Shown: positions 19,634 through 30,791, counted from the first letter of the stretch. The stretch: DNA of 64,000 nucleotides from Aquisalimonas lutea (GCF_030409225.1 NZ_JAUFPK010000001.1:430191-494190); one strand, 5' to 3'. Notes: generated by a model not told the origin, from the letters alone. A program made the numbers and translations.

Positions 19634-19897
19634 GCGTCCGTCCCTTTCCGTTCGCGACAGGCGGCCGCCGCATGATGCCGTCGTGGGCGCGGTGGCGGCC
19701 GCGTTCAATGCTTGTGAGCGTAGCAGGTCCCGCGCAGGGATCGCGAAGCGGCGCGCGCCGCGGCCGGCAGAGGATTTTCCGTGCGGCCGCAACGTGAGAG
19801 ACTCGTTCTCCGTTCGCCGGCTCGGGGAAGAGCCCCTGTCGCGCCCCACGGCGTCCGGATCGCATGGAGCATGCACACGCGGGAAAGGAGCCAGATC

Positions 19898-20704
19898 ATG
19901 CAACACCACCTGTACGCCGCTGCCGCCGCCCTGCTGCTGACGACGACCACGGCTGCCGCCGCGCCCTACGGCACGGGCGCCGACCTCTGGCTGGAGGCCA
20001 CGGCCTTCGATTACGAGGAGCCCGGCCTGATGACCCAGGAAGGCGAGCTCGCCGGGGCCGGCGGCAGCTACACCTTCGAGCCCGTGGATGCGTTGTTCGT
20101 CCGCTTCTCCGGCGACTACCGCGTCGGCGGCACCGACTACGACGGCCAGACGCAGAGCGGTATCCCGACGACCAGCGAGGCGGACGACGCCATCGGCCGC
20201 GCCTCGGCGATGCTCGCCCGGCGGCTGTCCCTGCCGGACGGCGCGGTCTACCTGGAGGGCGGGCTCGCGGTGCGGGACTGGCGACAGGATCTCAAGGACG
20301 GCACCACGAACACCGGGGCGCCCGTGGCCGGCTACGATCGGGGGCACCGCTACTACTACCTGCCGCTCGGGGCGACCTGGGAGGTCCGCCCCGCCGGCAG
20401 CGACTGGAGCTGGCACCTGGGCGCCCGTTACCAGCACGTGATCTCCGGCTACGCCTGGGCACAGCTGGAAGGCGACCAGCAGCGCCGCTTCCTCATGGAC
20501 GAGGGCTACGGGGTGCGCCTGGAAACCGGCGCCACCCGCTACGACGCGGCGGGCGTGCGGATCCGCGCCGAGGCGTACCTACAGGGGTGGTCGTTCAACG
20601 ACTCGGAAACCGGCGTGGTCCAGCAGGGACAGAACCTCGTCGCCGTGATCGAGCCGGAGAACGAGACCGTGGAGATCGGGCTACGCCTCGGCATCGGCTT
20701 CTGA
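19898..20704 (+). CDS. Outer-membrane beta-barrel protein (unknown)
   Basis: A 268-residue exported protein: signal peptide about 1-22 (AAAAALLLTTTTAAAA then PYG), followed by alternating aromatic/polar strands and a terminal phenylalanine in IGLRLGIGF, the mark of a BAM-inserted barrel. It is tyrosine- and aspartate-rich. Strong ribosome-binding site AAAGGAG 7 nt before ATG. The 3' end overlaps the convergent LysR gene by 24 nt. No specific family recognised; a small porin or adhesin-like barrel is possible. Confidence 0.78.
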   Translation: MQHHLYAAAAALLLTTTTAAAAPYGTGADLWLEATAFDYEEPGLMTQEGELAGAGGSYTFEPVDALFVRFSGDYRVGGTDYDGQTQSGIPTTSEADDAIGRASAMLARRLSLPDGAVYLEGGLAVRDWRQDLKDGTTNTGAPVAGYDRGHRYYYLPLGATWEVRPAGSDWSWHLGARYQHVISGYAWAQLEGDQQRRFLMDEGYGVRLETGATRYDAAGVRIRAEAYLQGWSFNDSETGVVQQGQNLVAVIEPENETVEIGLRLGIGF

Positions 20705-21607
20705 TACCGGGCGGGCGCGGGGGCCGCCTGCCGGGTCGCCGGCCATGCGCTCCACCAGGAAATCCACGAACTGCCGCACCTTGGGCGACAGGTGCCGGTG
20801 CCGCGGGTACACCACCCAGACGGCGGTGTGCGTGCAGGCATAAGGGTCCAGCACGGACACCAGCTCGCCGGTATCCAGGTGCTCGCGCACGTAGTAGTCC
20901 GGCAGCTGGGCCAGGCCCAGGCCCTTGCGCACGCCGTCCAGCAGGGCGCGCCCGGAATTGCCGCGCCAGTTGCCGTGCACGCGGACGTGCCGGTGCTGGC
21001 CGTCGACGTCGAAGGTCCAGTAATCGGTGGAGCCCAGCAGGCAGTTGTGGCCGGCCAGCTCCTCCAGGGTGTGGGGGCACGGGTGGCGCCGGAAGTAGTC
21101 CGCCGAGCCGACGACATACTCGCGGCGCGAGCACAGGCGCCGGGCGATCAGCGACGAGTCCGGCAGGGCGCCGGCCCGGATGCCCACGTCAAAGCCCTCG
21201 CTGACGATATCCACGCGACGGTTGGTGAACTCCTGGTGGACGGTGAGCTGAGGGTGGCGCAGCAGGAAATCGTTCACCAGCGGCGCGATGTAGAGCTCGC
21301 CGAAGGTCGCCGCACAGGTCAGCCGGAGCACGCCGGTGGGGCGCTGCTGGTAGTCGCCGATGGCGTGCAGCGCCTCCTGGAAGCCGTCGAAGACATGAGC
21401 GCAGTGGTCGAAATAGACCTCACCCGCGTCGGTGAGATGCAGCTGGCGCGTGGTGCGGTACAGGAGCTGGGTGTCGAGCTGCGTCTCCAGGCGCGCCACC
21501 AGGCGGCTGACATGGGAGCTGGACACCCCCAGGTGCCGGGCGGCGCCGGCGAACGAGCCGCGGCGGACCACCTCCACGAAAGCCTCGATCCGGTCCCAGT
21601 GCTGCAT
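20681..21607 (-). CDS. LysR-family transcriptional regulator
   Basis: DNA-binding regulator of 308 residues: winged helix-turn-helix at about 2-60 (FVEVVRRGSFAGAARHLGVSSSHVSRLVARLE) and a periplasmic-binding-like effector domain from about 90. It is divergent from frmA with a 198-bp intergenic region containing a perfect 8-7-8 palindrome, so it most likely controls frmAB and itself. The effector is unknown; formaldehyde or S-hydroxymethylglutathione would fit the context. Its C-terminal 24 bases overlap the convergent barrel gene. Confidence 0.92.
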   Translation of the reverse strand: MQHWDRIEAFVEVVRRGSFAGAARHLGVSSSHVSRLVARLETQLDTQLLYRTTRQLHLTDAGEVYFDHCAHVFDGFQEALHAIGDYQQRPTGVLRLTCAATFGELYIAPLVNDFLLRHPQLTVHQEFTNRRVDIVSEGFDVGIRAGALPDSSLIARRLCSRREYVVGSADYFRRHPCPHTLEELAGHNCLLGSTDYWTFDVDGQHRHVRVHGNWRGNSGRALLDGVRKGLGLAQLPDYYVREHLDTGELVSVLDPYACTHTAVWVVYPRHRHLSPKVRQFVDFLVERMAGDPAGGPRARPVSEADAEA

Positions 21608-21704
21608 TGCGAACCTCTCAGGAAGTCGAGCCAGGTCGCAGCGTCGTTGCGCGGTTTGCCGGCAAGGCGCGCGAGCGCAGGCGTGGCGATACTCATTATT
21701 GCTC

Positions 21705-21727
21705 TGCGACAACAATCTCTTGTCGCA
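21705..21727. promoter_or_regulatory. LysR-type operator between regulator and frmA
   Basis: TGCGACAA-N7-TTGTCGCA is a perfect 23-bp inverted repeat midway between the divergent genes. A second, shorter dyad GCGA-N6-TCGC lies at 21743-21756, nearer frmA. This recognition-site plus activation-site layout is typical of LysR regulation. Confidence 0.65.
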
Positions 21728-21760
21728 TGATGCCTTAATGGTGCGATTCGTGTCGCCTAG

Positions 21761-22915
<1,155 letters not shown>

Positions 22916-22926
22916 AGGAGCCCGCG

Positions 22927-23775
22927 ATGACGGATTCCCTGGAACTGGTCTCGGCGACCAAGAGCTTCGACGGCTGGCTCAAGCGCTACCGCCACCGCTC
23001 CGAGGTCCTGGGCTGCGACATGATCTTCGGCATCTACCTGCCGCCGCAGGCCCGGGACCGGTCGGTACCGCTGCTGTGGTGGCTGTCCGGTCTGACCTGC
23101 ACCGACGAGAACTTCATGCAGAAGGCCGGCGCCCACCGCGTGGCCGCGGAGCTGGGCGTCGCCATCGTCTGCCCGGACACCAGCCCGCGCGGCACCGACC
23201 TGCCCGGCGAGCACGACAGCTACGACTTCGGCTCCGGGGCGGGCTTCTACGTCAACGCCACCCGCGCGCCGTGGAACCGCCACTACCGCATGTACGACTA
23301 CGTCGCGAGCGAGCTGCCGGCGCTGGTGCACGAGCACTTCCCCCTGTCCGGCAGGCAGGCCGTCAGCGGTCACTCCATGGGCGGCCACGGCGCCCTGATC
23401 TGCGCGCTGAGCAACCCGGACGCGTACACGTCGGTCTCCGCCTTCGCGCCCATCGCCAACCCGGTGAGCTGCCCCTGGGGCGAGAAGGCGTTCGGCGGCT
23501 ACCTGGGCGACGACCGCAGCGCCTGGACGGCCTGGGACGCCAGCGAGCTGATCCGCGCCCACGGCACGTCCCATGCCCTGCTGGTGGATCAGGGGGATGC
23601 CGACAACTTCTACGCCGACGGCCAGCTGCGCCCGGAAGCACTGGAAGCGGCGTGCGAGGAGGCCGGCGTGGCGCTCACGCTGCGCTACCAGCCGGGCTAC
23701 GACCACTCCTACTTCTTCATCGCCACCTTCATCGAGGAGCACCTGCGCTACCACGCGCGCCATCTGCAGACCTGA
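22927..23775 (+). CDS. frmB: S-formylglutathione hydrolase
   Basis: Esterase-fold enzyme cleaving S-formylglutathione to formate and glutathione, the second step of formaldehyde detoxification. The 282-residue product has nucleophile S150 in SGHSMGGHGA, acid around D224 (DQGDADNF) and H260 in PGYDHSYFF, plus the conserved LSGLTCTDENFMQKAG. It follows frmA in an operon with a GAAGGAG site, and ends at a strong hairpin. Confidence 0.96.
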   Translation: MTDSLELVSATKSFDGWLKRYRHRSEVLGCDMIFGIYLPPQARDRSVPLLWWLSGLTCTDENFMQKAGAHRVAAELGVAIVCPDTSPRGTDLPGEHDSYDFGSGAGFYVNATRAPWNRHYRMYDYVASELPALVHEHFPLSGRQAVSGHSMGGHGALICALSNPDAYTSVSAFAPIANPVSCPWGEKAFGGYLGDDRSAWTAWDASELIRAHGTSHALLVDQGDADNFYADGQLRPEALEAACEEAGVALTLRYQPGYDHSYFFIATFIEEHLRYHARHLQT

Positions 23776-23781
23776 GCGGCG

Positions 23782-23816
23782 CCCCGGTGCCGGCAACGCA
23801 TTCGCCGGCGCCGGGG
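23782..23816. terminator. Bidirectional hairpin between frmB and the convergent gene
   Basis: CCCCGGTGCCGGC (23782-23794) and GCCGGCGCCGGGG (23804-23816) pair over 13 positions with one wobble, loop AACGCATTC. It has no T run, so it may slow or stop polymerase in both directions between two convergent genes. Confidence 0.55.
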
Positions 23817-23822
23817 GTCGGG

Positions 23823-24620
<798 letters not shown>

Positions 24621-24721
24621 GGTTCGGCTCCTGTTGCTTCGCCGGGGAAATGCAGGGCATGACCATCATGCAACAGTATGGCCGAGAATCCGTCCGCGCC
24701 AACAGGAAGCTCCGGGGCCGC

Positions 24722-25474
24722 CTAATCCAGGTCCAGGACCCCGCCGTCCGCGACAACCTCCATGCCCGGGGGCAGTGCCCCGGCACCGGCCCGTAGCCAG
24801 TCGTCCAGGCCGTGACTGACGTGGGTGAGCAGCGTCCGGCCGGGCTTCACGGCCGTATGCGCGGCGCGGGCGTCGTCAGGGTCGTTGTGGTTGCCGCGGC
24901 CCGCGCCGGGGGCATGGGTGCAGTCCAGGACCATGGCGTCCGGCGGGCGCTGCGCCAGGAAACGCCGCGTCTCCTCGGGGAGCCCGAGCGTGTCCGTGAG
25001 ATAGGCCAGTCGCTTGCCGCCGTGGTCGAACACGTAGCCGAGGGTCGGCCGGGAGTGGCACAGCGGCACCGCGGTCACGGCCAGATCCCCGAACGCCAGG
25101 CGGCCGAAGGGCTCCAGGGTCGAGAAGCGCAGGCAGCCGTGGTTGCGCAGCAGGTCGGCGCAGCCCTCGGGATCGTCCGGCGCATGCACGGGGAGCAGCG
25201 GCGACAACCCCCAGCGGAACGGGAACAGGCCCTGCACGTGGTCGACGTGGAAGTGGGTGAGCAGCAGGGCGTCGGCAGGCGCGGCGTCGAGCAGCGCCCC
25301 GAAGTCCGTGCGCCCGGCATCGAGCATCAGCGACACGCCGGGTGCGTCCACCCGCGCGCTGGCGGGGGCGCGTCCGCGCTCCGGGGCACGGCGCGCCCGC
25401 TCGCAGGCCGCACAGCCGCAGCCGCGCAACGGGGCGGCGTCCACCGCACCGGTACCCAGGAAGGTCAGCCGCAT
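24722..25474 (-). CDS. phnP: Phosphoribosyl cyclic phosphodiesterase PhnP
   Basis: Metallo-beta-lactamase-fold enzyme that opens the 5-phosphoribosyl 1,2-cyclic phosphate left by C-P lyase. The 250-residue product has the zinc motif H74-F-H76-V-D78-H79, later histidines in PLCHSRP and VLDCTHAPG, and the Cys cluster C19-x-C21-x2-C24 that binds the PhnP structural zinc. It overlaps phnN by 10 nt and is the last gene of the minus-strand phn operon. Confidence 0.93.
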   Translation of the reverse strand: MRLTFLGTGAVDAAPLRGCGCAACERARRAPERGRAPASARVDAPGVSLMLDAGRTDFGALLDAAPADALLLTHFHVDHVQGLFPFRWGLSPLLPVHAPDDPEGCADLLRNHGCLRFSTLEPFGRLAFGDLAVTAVPLCHSRPTLGYVFDHGGKRLAYLTDTLGLPEETRRFLAQRPPDAMVLDCTHAPGAGRGNHNDPDDARAAHTAVKPGRTLLTHVSHGLDDWLRAGAGALPPGMEVVADGGVLDLD

Positions 25475-26055
25475 CCGCTCCCCCTGCCCGCGACCAGTGC
25501 CGCCAGGCGGGCGGCGGCCCGGTCCAGCGGGCCGTTGTTGTCGACGACCACCCGGCTCGGGTGTTCCGGCTCGCCCAGTGCCCGCGCTCGCGCCAGGCGC
25601 GCGCGCACGGCGTCCGGGTCCTCCCGCCCGCGCAGCCGCAGGCGCTCTTCCAGCACCGCCTCGTCGACGCGGATCACCACCGGCACCAGGGCCGGCCCCC
25701 AGTGCCGGTCGGCCTGCTCCAGCGCGGCCCGGGAGCCGTTGACCACGACGCTCAGCCCCCGGGCCAGCCAGTGATCGACCTCATGTCCGATGCCGTAGAG
25801 GCAGCCGTGGCTCTCCCAGGTCACGGCGAACGAGCCGCGGGCCTCGCGCTGCCGGAATGCGTCGCGGCTCAGCGCAACGTGGTCCTCGCCGCCCGCGCTC
25901 GCGGGCCGCGTGATGTACCGGCGGGGCACCATCACCGGCAGGTCCGCGGCAAGGTGGCGGTGCAGCTCGGCCAGCAGGCTGTCCTTGCCGGCCCCGGACG
26001 GGCCGATCAGGTAGAACAGCTTCGCGGTCCCGTCGATTCTTGGCGATTCCGCCAT
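25465..26055 (-). CDS. phnN: Ribose 1,5-bisphosphate phosphokinase PhnN
   Basis: Kinase that converts ribose 1,5-bisphosphate to PRPP after C-P lyase and PhnP. The 196-residue guanylate-kinase-like protein has the P-loop YLIGPSGAGKDSLLAEL and the ITRPASAGGEDHVALS segment. ATG at 26055 is the start that fits family length; the frame to 26124 runs antisense-like into phnE. It follows phnE after two bases and overlaps phnP. Confidence 0.94.
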   Translation of the reverse strand: MAESPRIDGTAKLFYLIGPSGAGKDSLLAELHRHLAADLPVMVPRRYITRPASAGGEDHVALSRDAFRQREARGSFAVTWESHGCLYGIGHEVDHWLARGLSVVVNGSRAALEQADRHWGPALVPVVIRVDEAVLEERLRLRGREDPDAVRARLARARALGEPEHPSRVVVDNNGPLDRAAARLAALVAGRGSGCG

Positions 26056-26057
26056 CG

Positions 26058-26858
26058 CTAGAGAATCCGTTGCCGCAGCGCGGAGCTCAGGTGCTCGACG
26101 GCGAGCACCATCACGAACACGCACAGGATGATCGTCGAGACGTTACGGTAATCGTACATGTCCATGGCGGCCATGAGTTCCACGCCGATGCCGCCGGCGC
26201 CCACCAGCCCCAGCACCACCGACGAGCGCGTCGCCTTCTCGAAGGCGAACAGGGACGTGGCGATCATCGACGGCAGCGTCGCCGGGAACACGGCGCTCAC
26301 CACCGTGGCCGTGGGGGTCGCGCCCAGGGACCGCAGGGCCTCGGGCGGGCCCTCGTCGGTCTCTTCCATGGCCTCGGCGAAAAAGCGCGCGCAGAAGCCG
26401 GTGGTATCCACCATCAGGGCCAGCACGCCGGCGAACGGGCCCAGCCCGACGGTGATCACGAAGATGATGGCCCAGATCAGGTCGGGCACGGTGCGGCAGG
26501 CCGTGACGATGCCGCGGGTGGCGACTTGCACGCTCCAGTGGGGCGAGGTATTGCGCGCGGACAGCACCGCCAGGGGCAGGCTGAGCACCACGCCCAGGAA
26601 GGTGCCCGCCACCGCCATCTGGAACGTCTGCAGCAGGGTCGTGCCGATGGAGGGCATGCGGTCGAGGGCCGGGGGGAACATCTCGCCGACCAGGCGCCCG
26701 ATCTCGGGCACCCCGCGGGCCAGCTTGGCGAGCGACAGCTCGCTGTTGCCCAGCGACCAGAGGATGATCGCCGCGGCCATGAGATAGGCCAGGAACGACA
26801 GCACCCCGGTTCGCGGCAGGCGCGGCGGCAGCGCGCTGGTGGCCGATCGGTACGCCAT
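26058..26858 (-). CDS. phnE: Phosphonate ABC transporter permease PhnE
   Basis: Inner-membrane permease of the phosphonate importer. The 266-residue product has about six helices and the ABC-permease EAA loop (EALRSLGATPTATVVSAVFP). ATG at 26858 is two bases past the phnC stop; a TTG at 26864 is the alternative. A single permease gene is present, implying a homodimer. It lies between phnC and phnN. Confidence 0.94.
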   Translation of the reverse strand: MAYRSATSALPPRLPRTGVLSFLAYLMAAAIILWSLGNSELSLAKLARGVPEIGRLVGEMFPPALDRMPSIGTTLLQTFQMAVAGTFLGVVLSLPLAVLSARNTSPHWSVQVATRGIVTACRTVPDLIWAIIFVITVGLGPFAGVLALMVDTTGFCARFFAEAMEETDEGPPEALRSLGATPTATVVSAVFPATLPSMIATSLFAFEKATRSSVVLGLVGAGGIGVELMAAMDMYDYRNVSTIILCVFVMVLAVEHLSSALRQRIL

Positions 26859-26860
26859 GC

Positions 26861-27682
26861 TCAACCCGCCTCCCGCTGGTACAGGGCATCCAGCCCGCTG
26901 AAGTCCACCGCCGCCACCGGCCGGTCGAACACCACCTCGCCGGCCCGCAACGCGATCACCCGGTCGGCGTGGCGCCGGGCGTGGTCGAGATCATGCGAGC
27001 TGAACACCAGGGTCATGCCGCGGCAGCAGATCAGCTGCGAGAACAGCTCCATGACCTCCTCGCCGGCGGCCGGGTCCAGGCTCGCCGCAGGCTCGTCGGC
27101 AAACACCATCTGCGGGCGCTGCATCAGCGTCCGGGCGATGGCGACGCGCTGGGACTGGCCGCCGGAGAGGCGGTCGGCGCGCCGCGCGGCATGCTCTGCC
27201 AGGCCGACTTCCTCCAGGCAGTGCATGGCCTCGTCCCGGCACTGCCGGCCGGCCGTGGCCTGGAACCAGGCCCCGGGGTGACGGGCGCGGCCCAGGCCGC
27301 CGTGGACGACGTTGGAGAGCACCGACAGCCGGCCCACCAGGTTGTGGCGCTGGAACACGAAGCCGGTGCGCGCGCGCAGGCTGCGCAGGCCGCCCCGGGG
27401 CAGGCCCAGCACGTCGCTGCCGAACAGCTGCACCTGCCCCGCCGTGGGCTCCACAAGGCGCAGGCAGCAGCGCAGCAGCGTGGACTTGCCGCTGCCGTTG
27501 GCGCCCAGCAGCGCCACCCGCTCGCCGGGCTCCACGCGGAACGAGATGTCGCTCAGGACGGGCTCCGGCTCGCCCTTGTAGCGTTTGCTCAGGCCGTTCA
27601 CGGCAAGCTCGGCGGAGCGCTGCGCCGTCACGGCCTCCGGGGCGGCGCCCCGGAAAGCCAAGGTTGCTGGCTCGGTGGCCAT
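26861..27682 (-). CDS. phnC: Phosphonate ABC transporter ATP-binding protein PhnC
   Basis: ATPase of the phosphonate importer, 273 residues. Walker A LLGANGSGKSTLLRC, signature LSGGQSQRVAIART, Walker B QMVFADEPAASLDP and the H-loop SSHDLDHARRHADR are all intact. The ATG at 27682 has GGGGAG 9 nt upstream; the GTG at 27691 that overlaps the phnD stop is less likely. A 30-residue N-terminal extension precedes the ABC core. Confidence 0.95.
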   Translation of the reverse strand: MATEPATLAFRGAAPEAVTAQRSAELAVNGLSKRYKGEPEPVLSDISFRVEPGERVALLGANGSGKSTLLRCCLRLVEPTAGQVQLFGSDVLGLPRGGLRSLRARTGFVFQRHNLVGRLSVLSNVVHGGLGRARHPGAWFQATAGRQCRDEAMHCLEEVGLAEHAARRADRLSGGQSQRVAIARTLMQRPQMVFADEPAASLDPAAGEEVMELFSQLICCRGMTLVFSSHDLDHARRHADRVIALRAGEVVFDRPVAAVDFSGLDALYQREAG

Positions 27683-27687
27683 GGATG

Positions 27688-28587
27688 TCACTCCCCCGGG
27701 AACCGGCCGAAGTCTTCCTGACCGATGCTGCGGTACGCCTTGCGGACATACTCGTAGTCGCTGTCATCGATATTGCGGATGAAGCGCATGCCCTCGTACT
27801 TCTGGTTCTCCTCGCCGCCCTCGTCGACGATGGCGCGCACCAGGGCGTCCGAGTTGTCGACGATGACCGTCTGCATCTCCTCGACGACCTCGTCGCTCAC
27901 GTGATCACCGGCCACCAGCACGTCATTGGGCAGGTCGGGCCCGCGGGCGATGACCCGGAACGCCCCCGGCGAGACCTCGTCCGCCCGCTCCCGGAGCCGC
28001 ATGTAGTCGTCCATGTAGTTCGTGCCCCAGGCGGCGACGTCGCCCCGGAGCAGGGACTCGAAGGCGACCCGCGCCTTGGTGTGCACCAGCTCGATGTCCT
28101 CCTGGGGGTCGATGCCGTAGTCCGCGAGCACCTGCAGCGGCGCCAGGTGCGAAGACGTGGAGCCGACGTCGCCCACGGCCACCTTGCGGCCCTCCAGGTC
28201 CTCCACCGAGGTGATGCCGCTGTCGGCCATGGTGATGACCCCGGAGAAGTAGTCCGGCCGGCTGAAGCCGAGGATGGGCTCGGCATCGGTGAGGTGGCGC
28301 ATGACGACGTACTCGGCCGGCCCGGTCAGAACCAGGTCCACCCGCTCGGAGCGCAGCAGCTCCACCGCCGCCGTACGGCTGGTCACGGGCGCGAACTCGA
28401 CGGTGTAGTCGGTGTTCGCTTCCAGCTCCTCCTTGAAAGGCGCCCAGTCGCGCCGCAGCTCTTCCAGCCCGGATACGTCGGTCACGGTCATGGTGAGCGT
28501 GTCCTGCTGGGCCTGCACGCTGCCCGCCGACAGGGCCAGGGCCGTTACCGTGCATAGCGTGCCTGTTACCAGAGTCTTGCCGTTCAT
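27688..28587 (-). CDS. phnD: Phosphate/phosphonate-binding protein PhnD
   Basis: Periplasmic substrate-binding component of the phosphonate importer. The 299-residue product has a signal peptide (cleavage near SVQA26) and the PhnD-type fold with the conserved AVGDVGSTSSHLAPLQVL ligand loop. ATG at 28587 is preceded by CGGAGG. It is first in phnDCENP and divergent from phnM. Substrate range is not predictable. Confidence 0.93.
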   Translation of the reverse strand: MNGKTLVTGTLCTVTALALSAGSVQAQQDTLTMTVTDVSGLEELRRDWAPFKEELEANTDYTVEFAPVTSRTAAVELLRSERVDLVLTGPAEYVVMRHLTDAEPILGFSRPDYFSGVITMADSGITSVEDLEGRKVAVGDVGSTSSHLAPLQVLADYGIDPQEDIELVHTKARVAFESLLRGDVAAWGTNYMDDYMRLRERADEVSPGAFRVIARGPDLPNDVLVAGDHVSDEVVEEMQTVIVDNSDALVRAIVDEGGEENQKYEGMRFIRNIDDSDYEYVRKAYRSIGQEDFGRFPGE

Positions 28588-28636
28588 CGATGCCTCCGCT
28601 GGTTGGCGATTGAACGGGACCCATGCTGACGGCACC

Positions 28637-28667
28637 CCGTTACAGGATCGTTATGTTCCTGTTGAGA
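28637..28667. promoter_or_regulatory. Possible Pho-box-like repeats between phnD and phnM
   Basis: Three half-sites, CCGTTAC (28637), TCGTTAT (28648) and CTGTTGA (28659), recur with exactly 11-bp spacing, the phasing of PhoB half-sites. Each matches only four of seven positions of CTGTCAT, so this is a weak candidate for phosphate control of the divergent pair. Confidence 0.35.
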
Positions 28668-28798
28668 TTGAAAAAAGTTTTCCTGACCGAAAACCCCACC
28701 AATGACCGTGGTGGTGCGGAAATCCGCGTTGCGCCTTCATTCCCGCGCAACCGGGCGCGACTAACCTGCTGGCATCATTCAACGGCAAGGAGCATTGC

Positions 28799-30010
28799 AT
28801 GAACATGACAGCCGCGGGCGCGCAACCGGCCGCCGAAGCCGATCTGGACATCCGCAACGCGCGGGCGCTTCTTCCGGGCGACGGTCTCCAGGAGACGCAT
28901 CTGCGCATCGCCGGCGGCCGCATCGCCGAGTGCGCCGCCTCCGGGCGGGGGGCCGGCACCACGCTGGACGCCGGCGGGCTGCTGGCGCTGCCGGGCATTG
29001 TCGATCTCCACGGCGACGCCTTCGAGCACCTGCTCATGCCCCGCTCCGGGGTGCGCTTCCCCGTCGGCGTCGCGCTGGCCGAGGTGGACCGGCAGCTGCT
29101 GGCCAACGGCATCACCACCGCCTACCACGGCATCACCTATTCCTGGGAGCCGGGGCTCCGCGGGCGCGACACGGTGGTCGCGGTACTGGATGCCCTGGAG
29201 ACCATCGGCGGGCGCCTGGGCTGCGACACCCGCGTGCACCTGCGCCACGAGCTGCACAATGTCGACGCCGAGGCCGAGATCCGCGACTGGATCCGGGCCG
29301 GGCGCATCGGGCTGCTCGCCCTCAACGACCACCTGGACATGATCCAGGCGCGCCTGGACCGCACGGAGAAGCTCTCCCAGTACACCGAGCGCTCCGGGCT
29401 GGGGCCGGAGGACTACCGGGCGCTGGTCGAGCGGGTGGCGGCACGCACCGGCGAGGTCCCCGCCACCACCGCGAGCCTGTGCCGCGAGGCGGTGGCGGCG
29501 CGCCTGCCGGTGGCCTCCCACGACGACGAGACGCCGGCCATGCGCGCGGACTACCGCGGCCTGGGTGCGGCGCTGTGCGAGTTCCCGTGCAACCCGGAAA
29601 CGGCGCGCGAGGCGGTGAGCGCGGGCGAGGCGGTCATCCTCGGCGCGCCCAACGTCCTGCGCGGCGGCAGCCACGATGCGCGCCTGCACGCCACCGAGGC
29701 GATCAGCGACGGGCTCTGCACGGCGCTGGCGTCGGACTACTACTACCCCGCCGCCCTGCACGCGGCGTTCCAGCTCAGCCGCTACGAGGTGCTGCCGTTC
29801 CCCGCCGCCTGGGATCTCGTCTCCGGCGGCCCGGCGCGGGCCGCCGGCCTGGACGACCGCGGCGCCATCGCGCCGGGCCGCCGCGCCGATGTGCTGCTGG
29901 TGGACCCGGATTCGCCCCTGGGACCGCAGGTGGTGGCCACCGTCGCCGGCGGCGAGCTGGTCCACGTGCACGACACCGCAGGGCGCCTGCGGGCGTTCAG
30001 CGCCTCCTGA
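28799..30010 (+). CDS. phnM: Alpha-D-ribose 1-methylphosphonate 5-triphosphate diphosphatase PhnM
   Basis: Amidohydrolase-superfamily enzyme releasing diphosphate from the C-P lyase intermediate. The 403-residue product has the metal motif ALPGIVDLHGDAFEH (H71, D73), the later VASHDDET and LASDYYYPA segments typical of PhnM, and an AAG-GAG site before ATG 28799. It is transcribed divergently from phnD and converges with phnF, detached from phnGHIJKL, an arrangement seen in several proteobacteria. Confidence 0.95.
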   Translation: MNMTAAGAQPAAEADLDIRNARALLPGDGLQETHLRIAGGRIAECAASGRGAGTTLDAGGLLALPGIVDLHGDAFEHLLMPRSGVRFPVGVALAEVDRQLLANGITTAYHGITYSWEPGLRGRDTVVAVLDALETIGGRLGCDTRVHLRHELHNVDAEAEIRDWIRAGRIGLLALNDHLDMIQARLDRTEKLSQYTERSGLGPEDYRALVERVAARTGEVPATTASLCREAVAARLPVASHDDETPAMRADYRGLGAALCEFPCNPETAREAVSAGEAVILGAPNVLRGGSHDARLHATEAISDGLCTALASDYYYPAALHAAFQLSRYEVLPFPAAWDLVSGGPARAAGLDDRGAIAPGRRADVLLVDPDSPLGPQVVATVAGGELVHVHDTAGRLRAFSAS

Positions 30011-30056
30011 GCGCCGGGGAGGGCCCATGCAGCCACGGAGCCTAGCCCAGGGACAT

Positions 30057-30791
30057 CTAGCCCACGCTCATCTGGTGGGGCTCGAACACGAAGCGCACGC
30101 GCTGGCCGGCGTAGCGGCCGATGGCGAACTCGATGGGGCGGCTGTCCGGATCCACGTTGACGCTGCGGTGCTCCAGCACCGGCTGGGAGCGCGGCTGGCG
30201 CAGCAGATGGGCCTCGTCGTCGTCGGGCAGCCGGGCGCGCACCCGGGTGACCTGGCGGAAGTAGTCCCGCACGCCGAAGCGGTACAGCGCGCTGGTCAGG
30301 GACGCGCTCTCCCGGAAGGCCTCGACCAGGCCGTCAAAGCGGTTCCGGGGGAAGTAGTGCGCCGTCACCGCCAGGGGCATCTCGTCCATGAAGCGGATGG
30401 TCTCCAGCAGGAGCACCGGGGCGCCGACGGCGATCAGCAGGGCGTCCGCCATCTCCTCCGTCGCCGCCTCCTGGCCGGAGCGCAGCAGATGGCTGTGCGG
30501 GTCGTGGCGGGCGCCGATGAGAATGTCCGAGAACCGGGTGCGCCCGGTGACCGGATAGTCCAGCACGGGCTCCTGCACGAAGGTCCCGCGGCCCTGCTCG
30601 ATGCGCACGAGGCCCTCATCGGCCAGCGCGGCCATGGCGTGCCGCACCGTGTGGCGATTGACCCCGAACCGGCGCCCCAGTGCGGCTTCCGTAGGCAGGC
30701 GCGCGCCGGGCGCGTGCTCGCCGGCGGCGATCTCGTCGGCGAGCTGATCGCGGATGCGGCGCCAGCGTGGACGGCCGGTGGCGTGAGGCAT
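30057..30791 (-). CDS. phnF: GntR/HutC-family regulator PhnF
   Basis: Transcriptional regulator of phosphonate genes. The 244-residue product has an N-terminal winged helix (PTEAALGRRFGVNRHTVRHAMAALADEG) and a C-terminal UTRA ligand-binding domain. The ATG at 30791 has GGGGGAG 9 nt upstream; ATGs at 30830 and 30866 would add sequence lacking similarity. It is divergent from phnG, with a perfect palindrome in the gap, so autoregulation and control of phnGHIJKL are likely. Confidence 0.92.
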   Translation of the reverse strand: MPHATGRPRWRRIRDQLADEIAAGEHAPGARLPTEAALGRRFGVNRHTVRHAMAALADEGLVRIEQGRGTFVQEPVLDYPVTGRTRFSDILIGARHDPHSHLLRSGQEAATEEMADALLIAVGAPVLLLETIRFMDEMPLAVTAHYFPRNRFDGLVEAFRESASLTSALYRFGVRDYFRQVTRVRARLPDDDEAHLLRQPRSQPVLEHRSVNVDPDSRPIEFAIGRYAGQRVRFVFEPHQMSVG

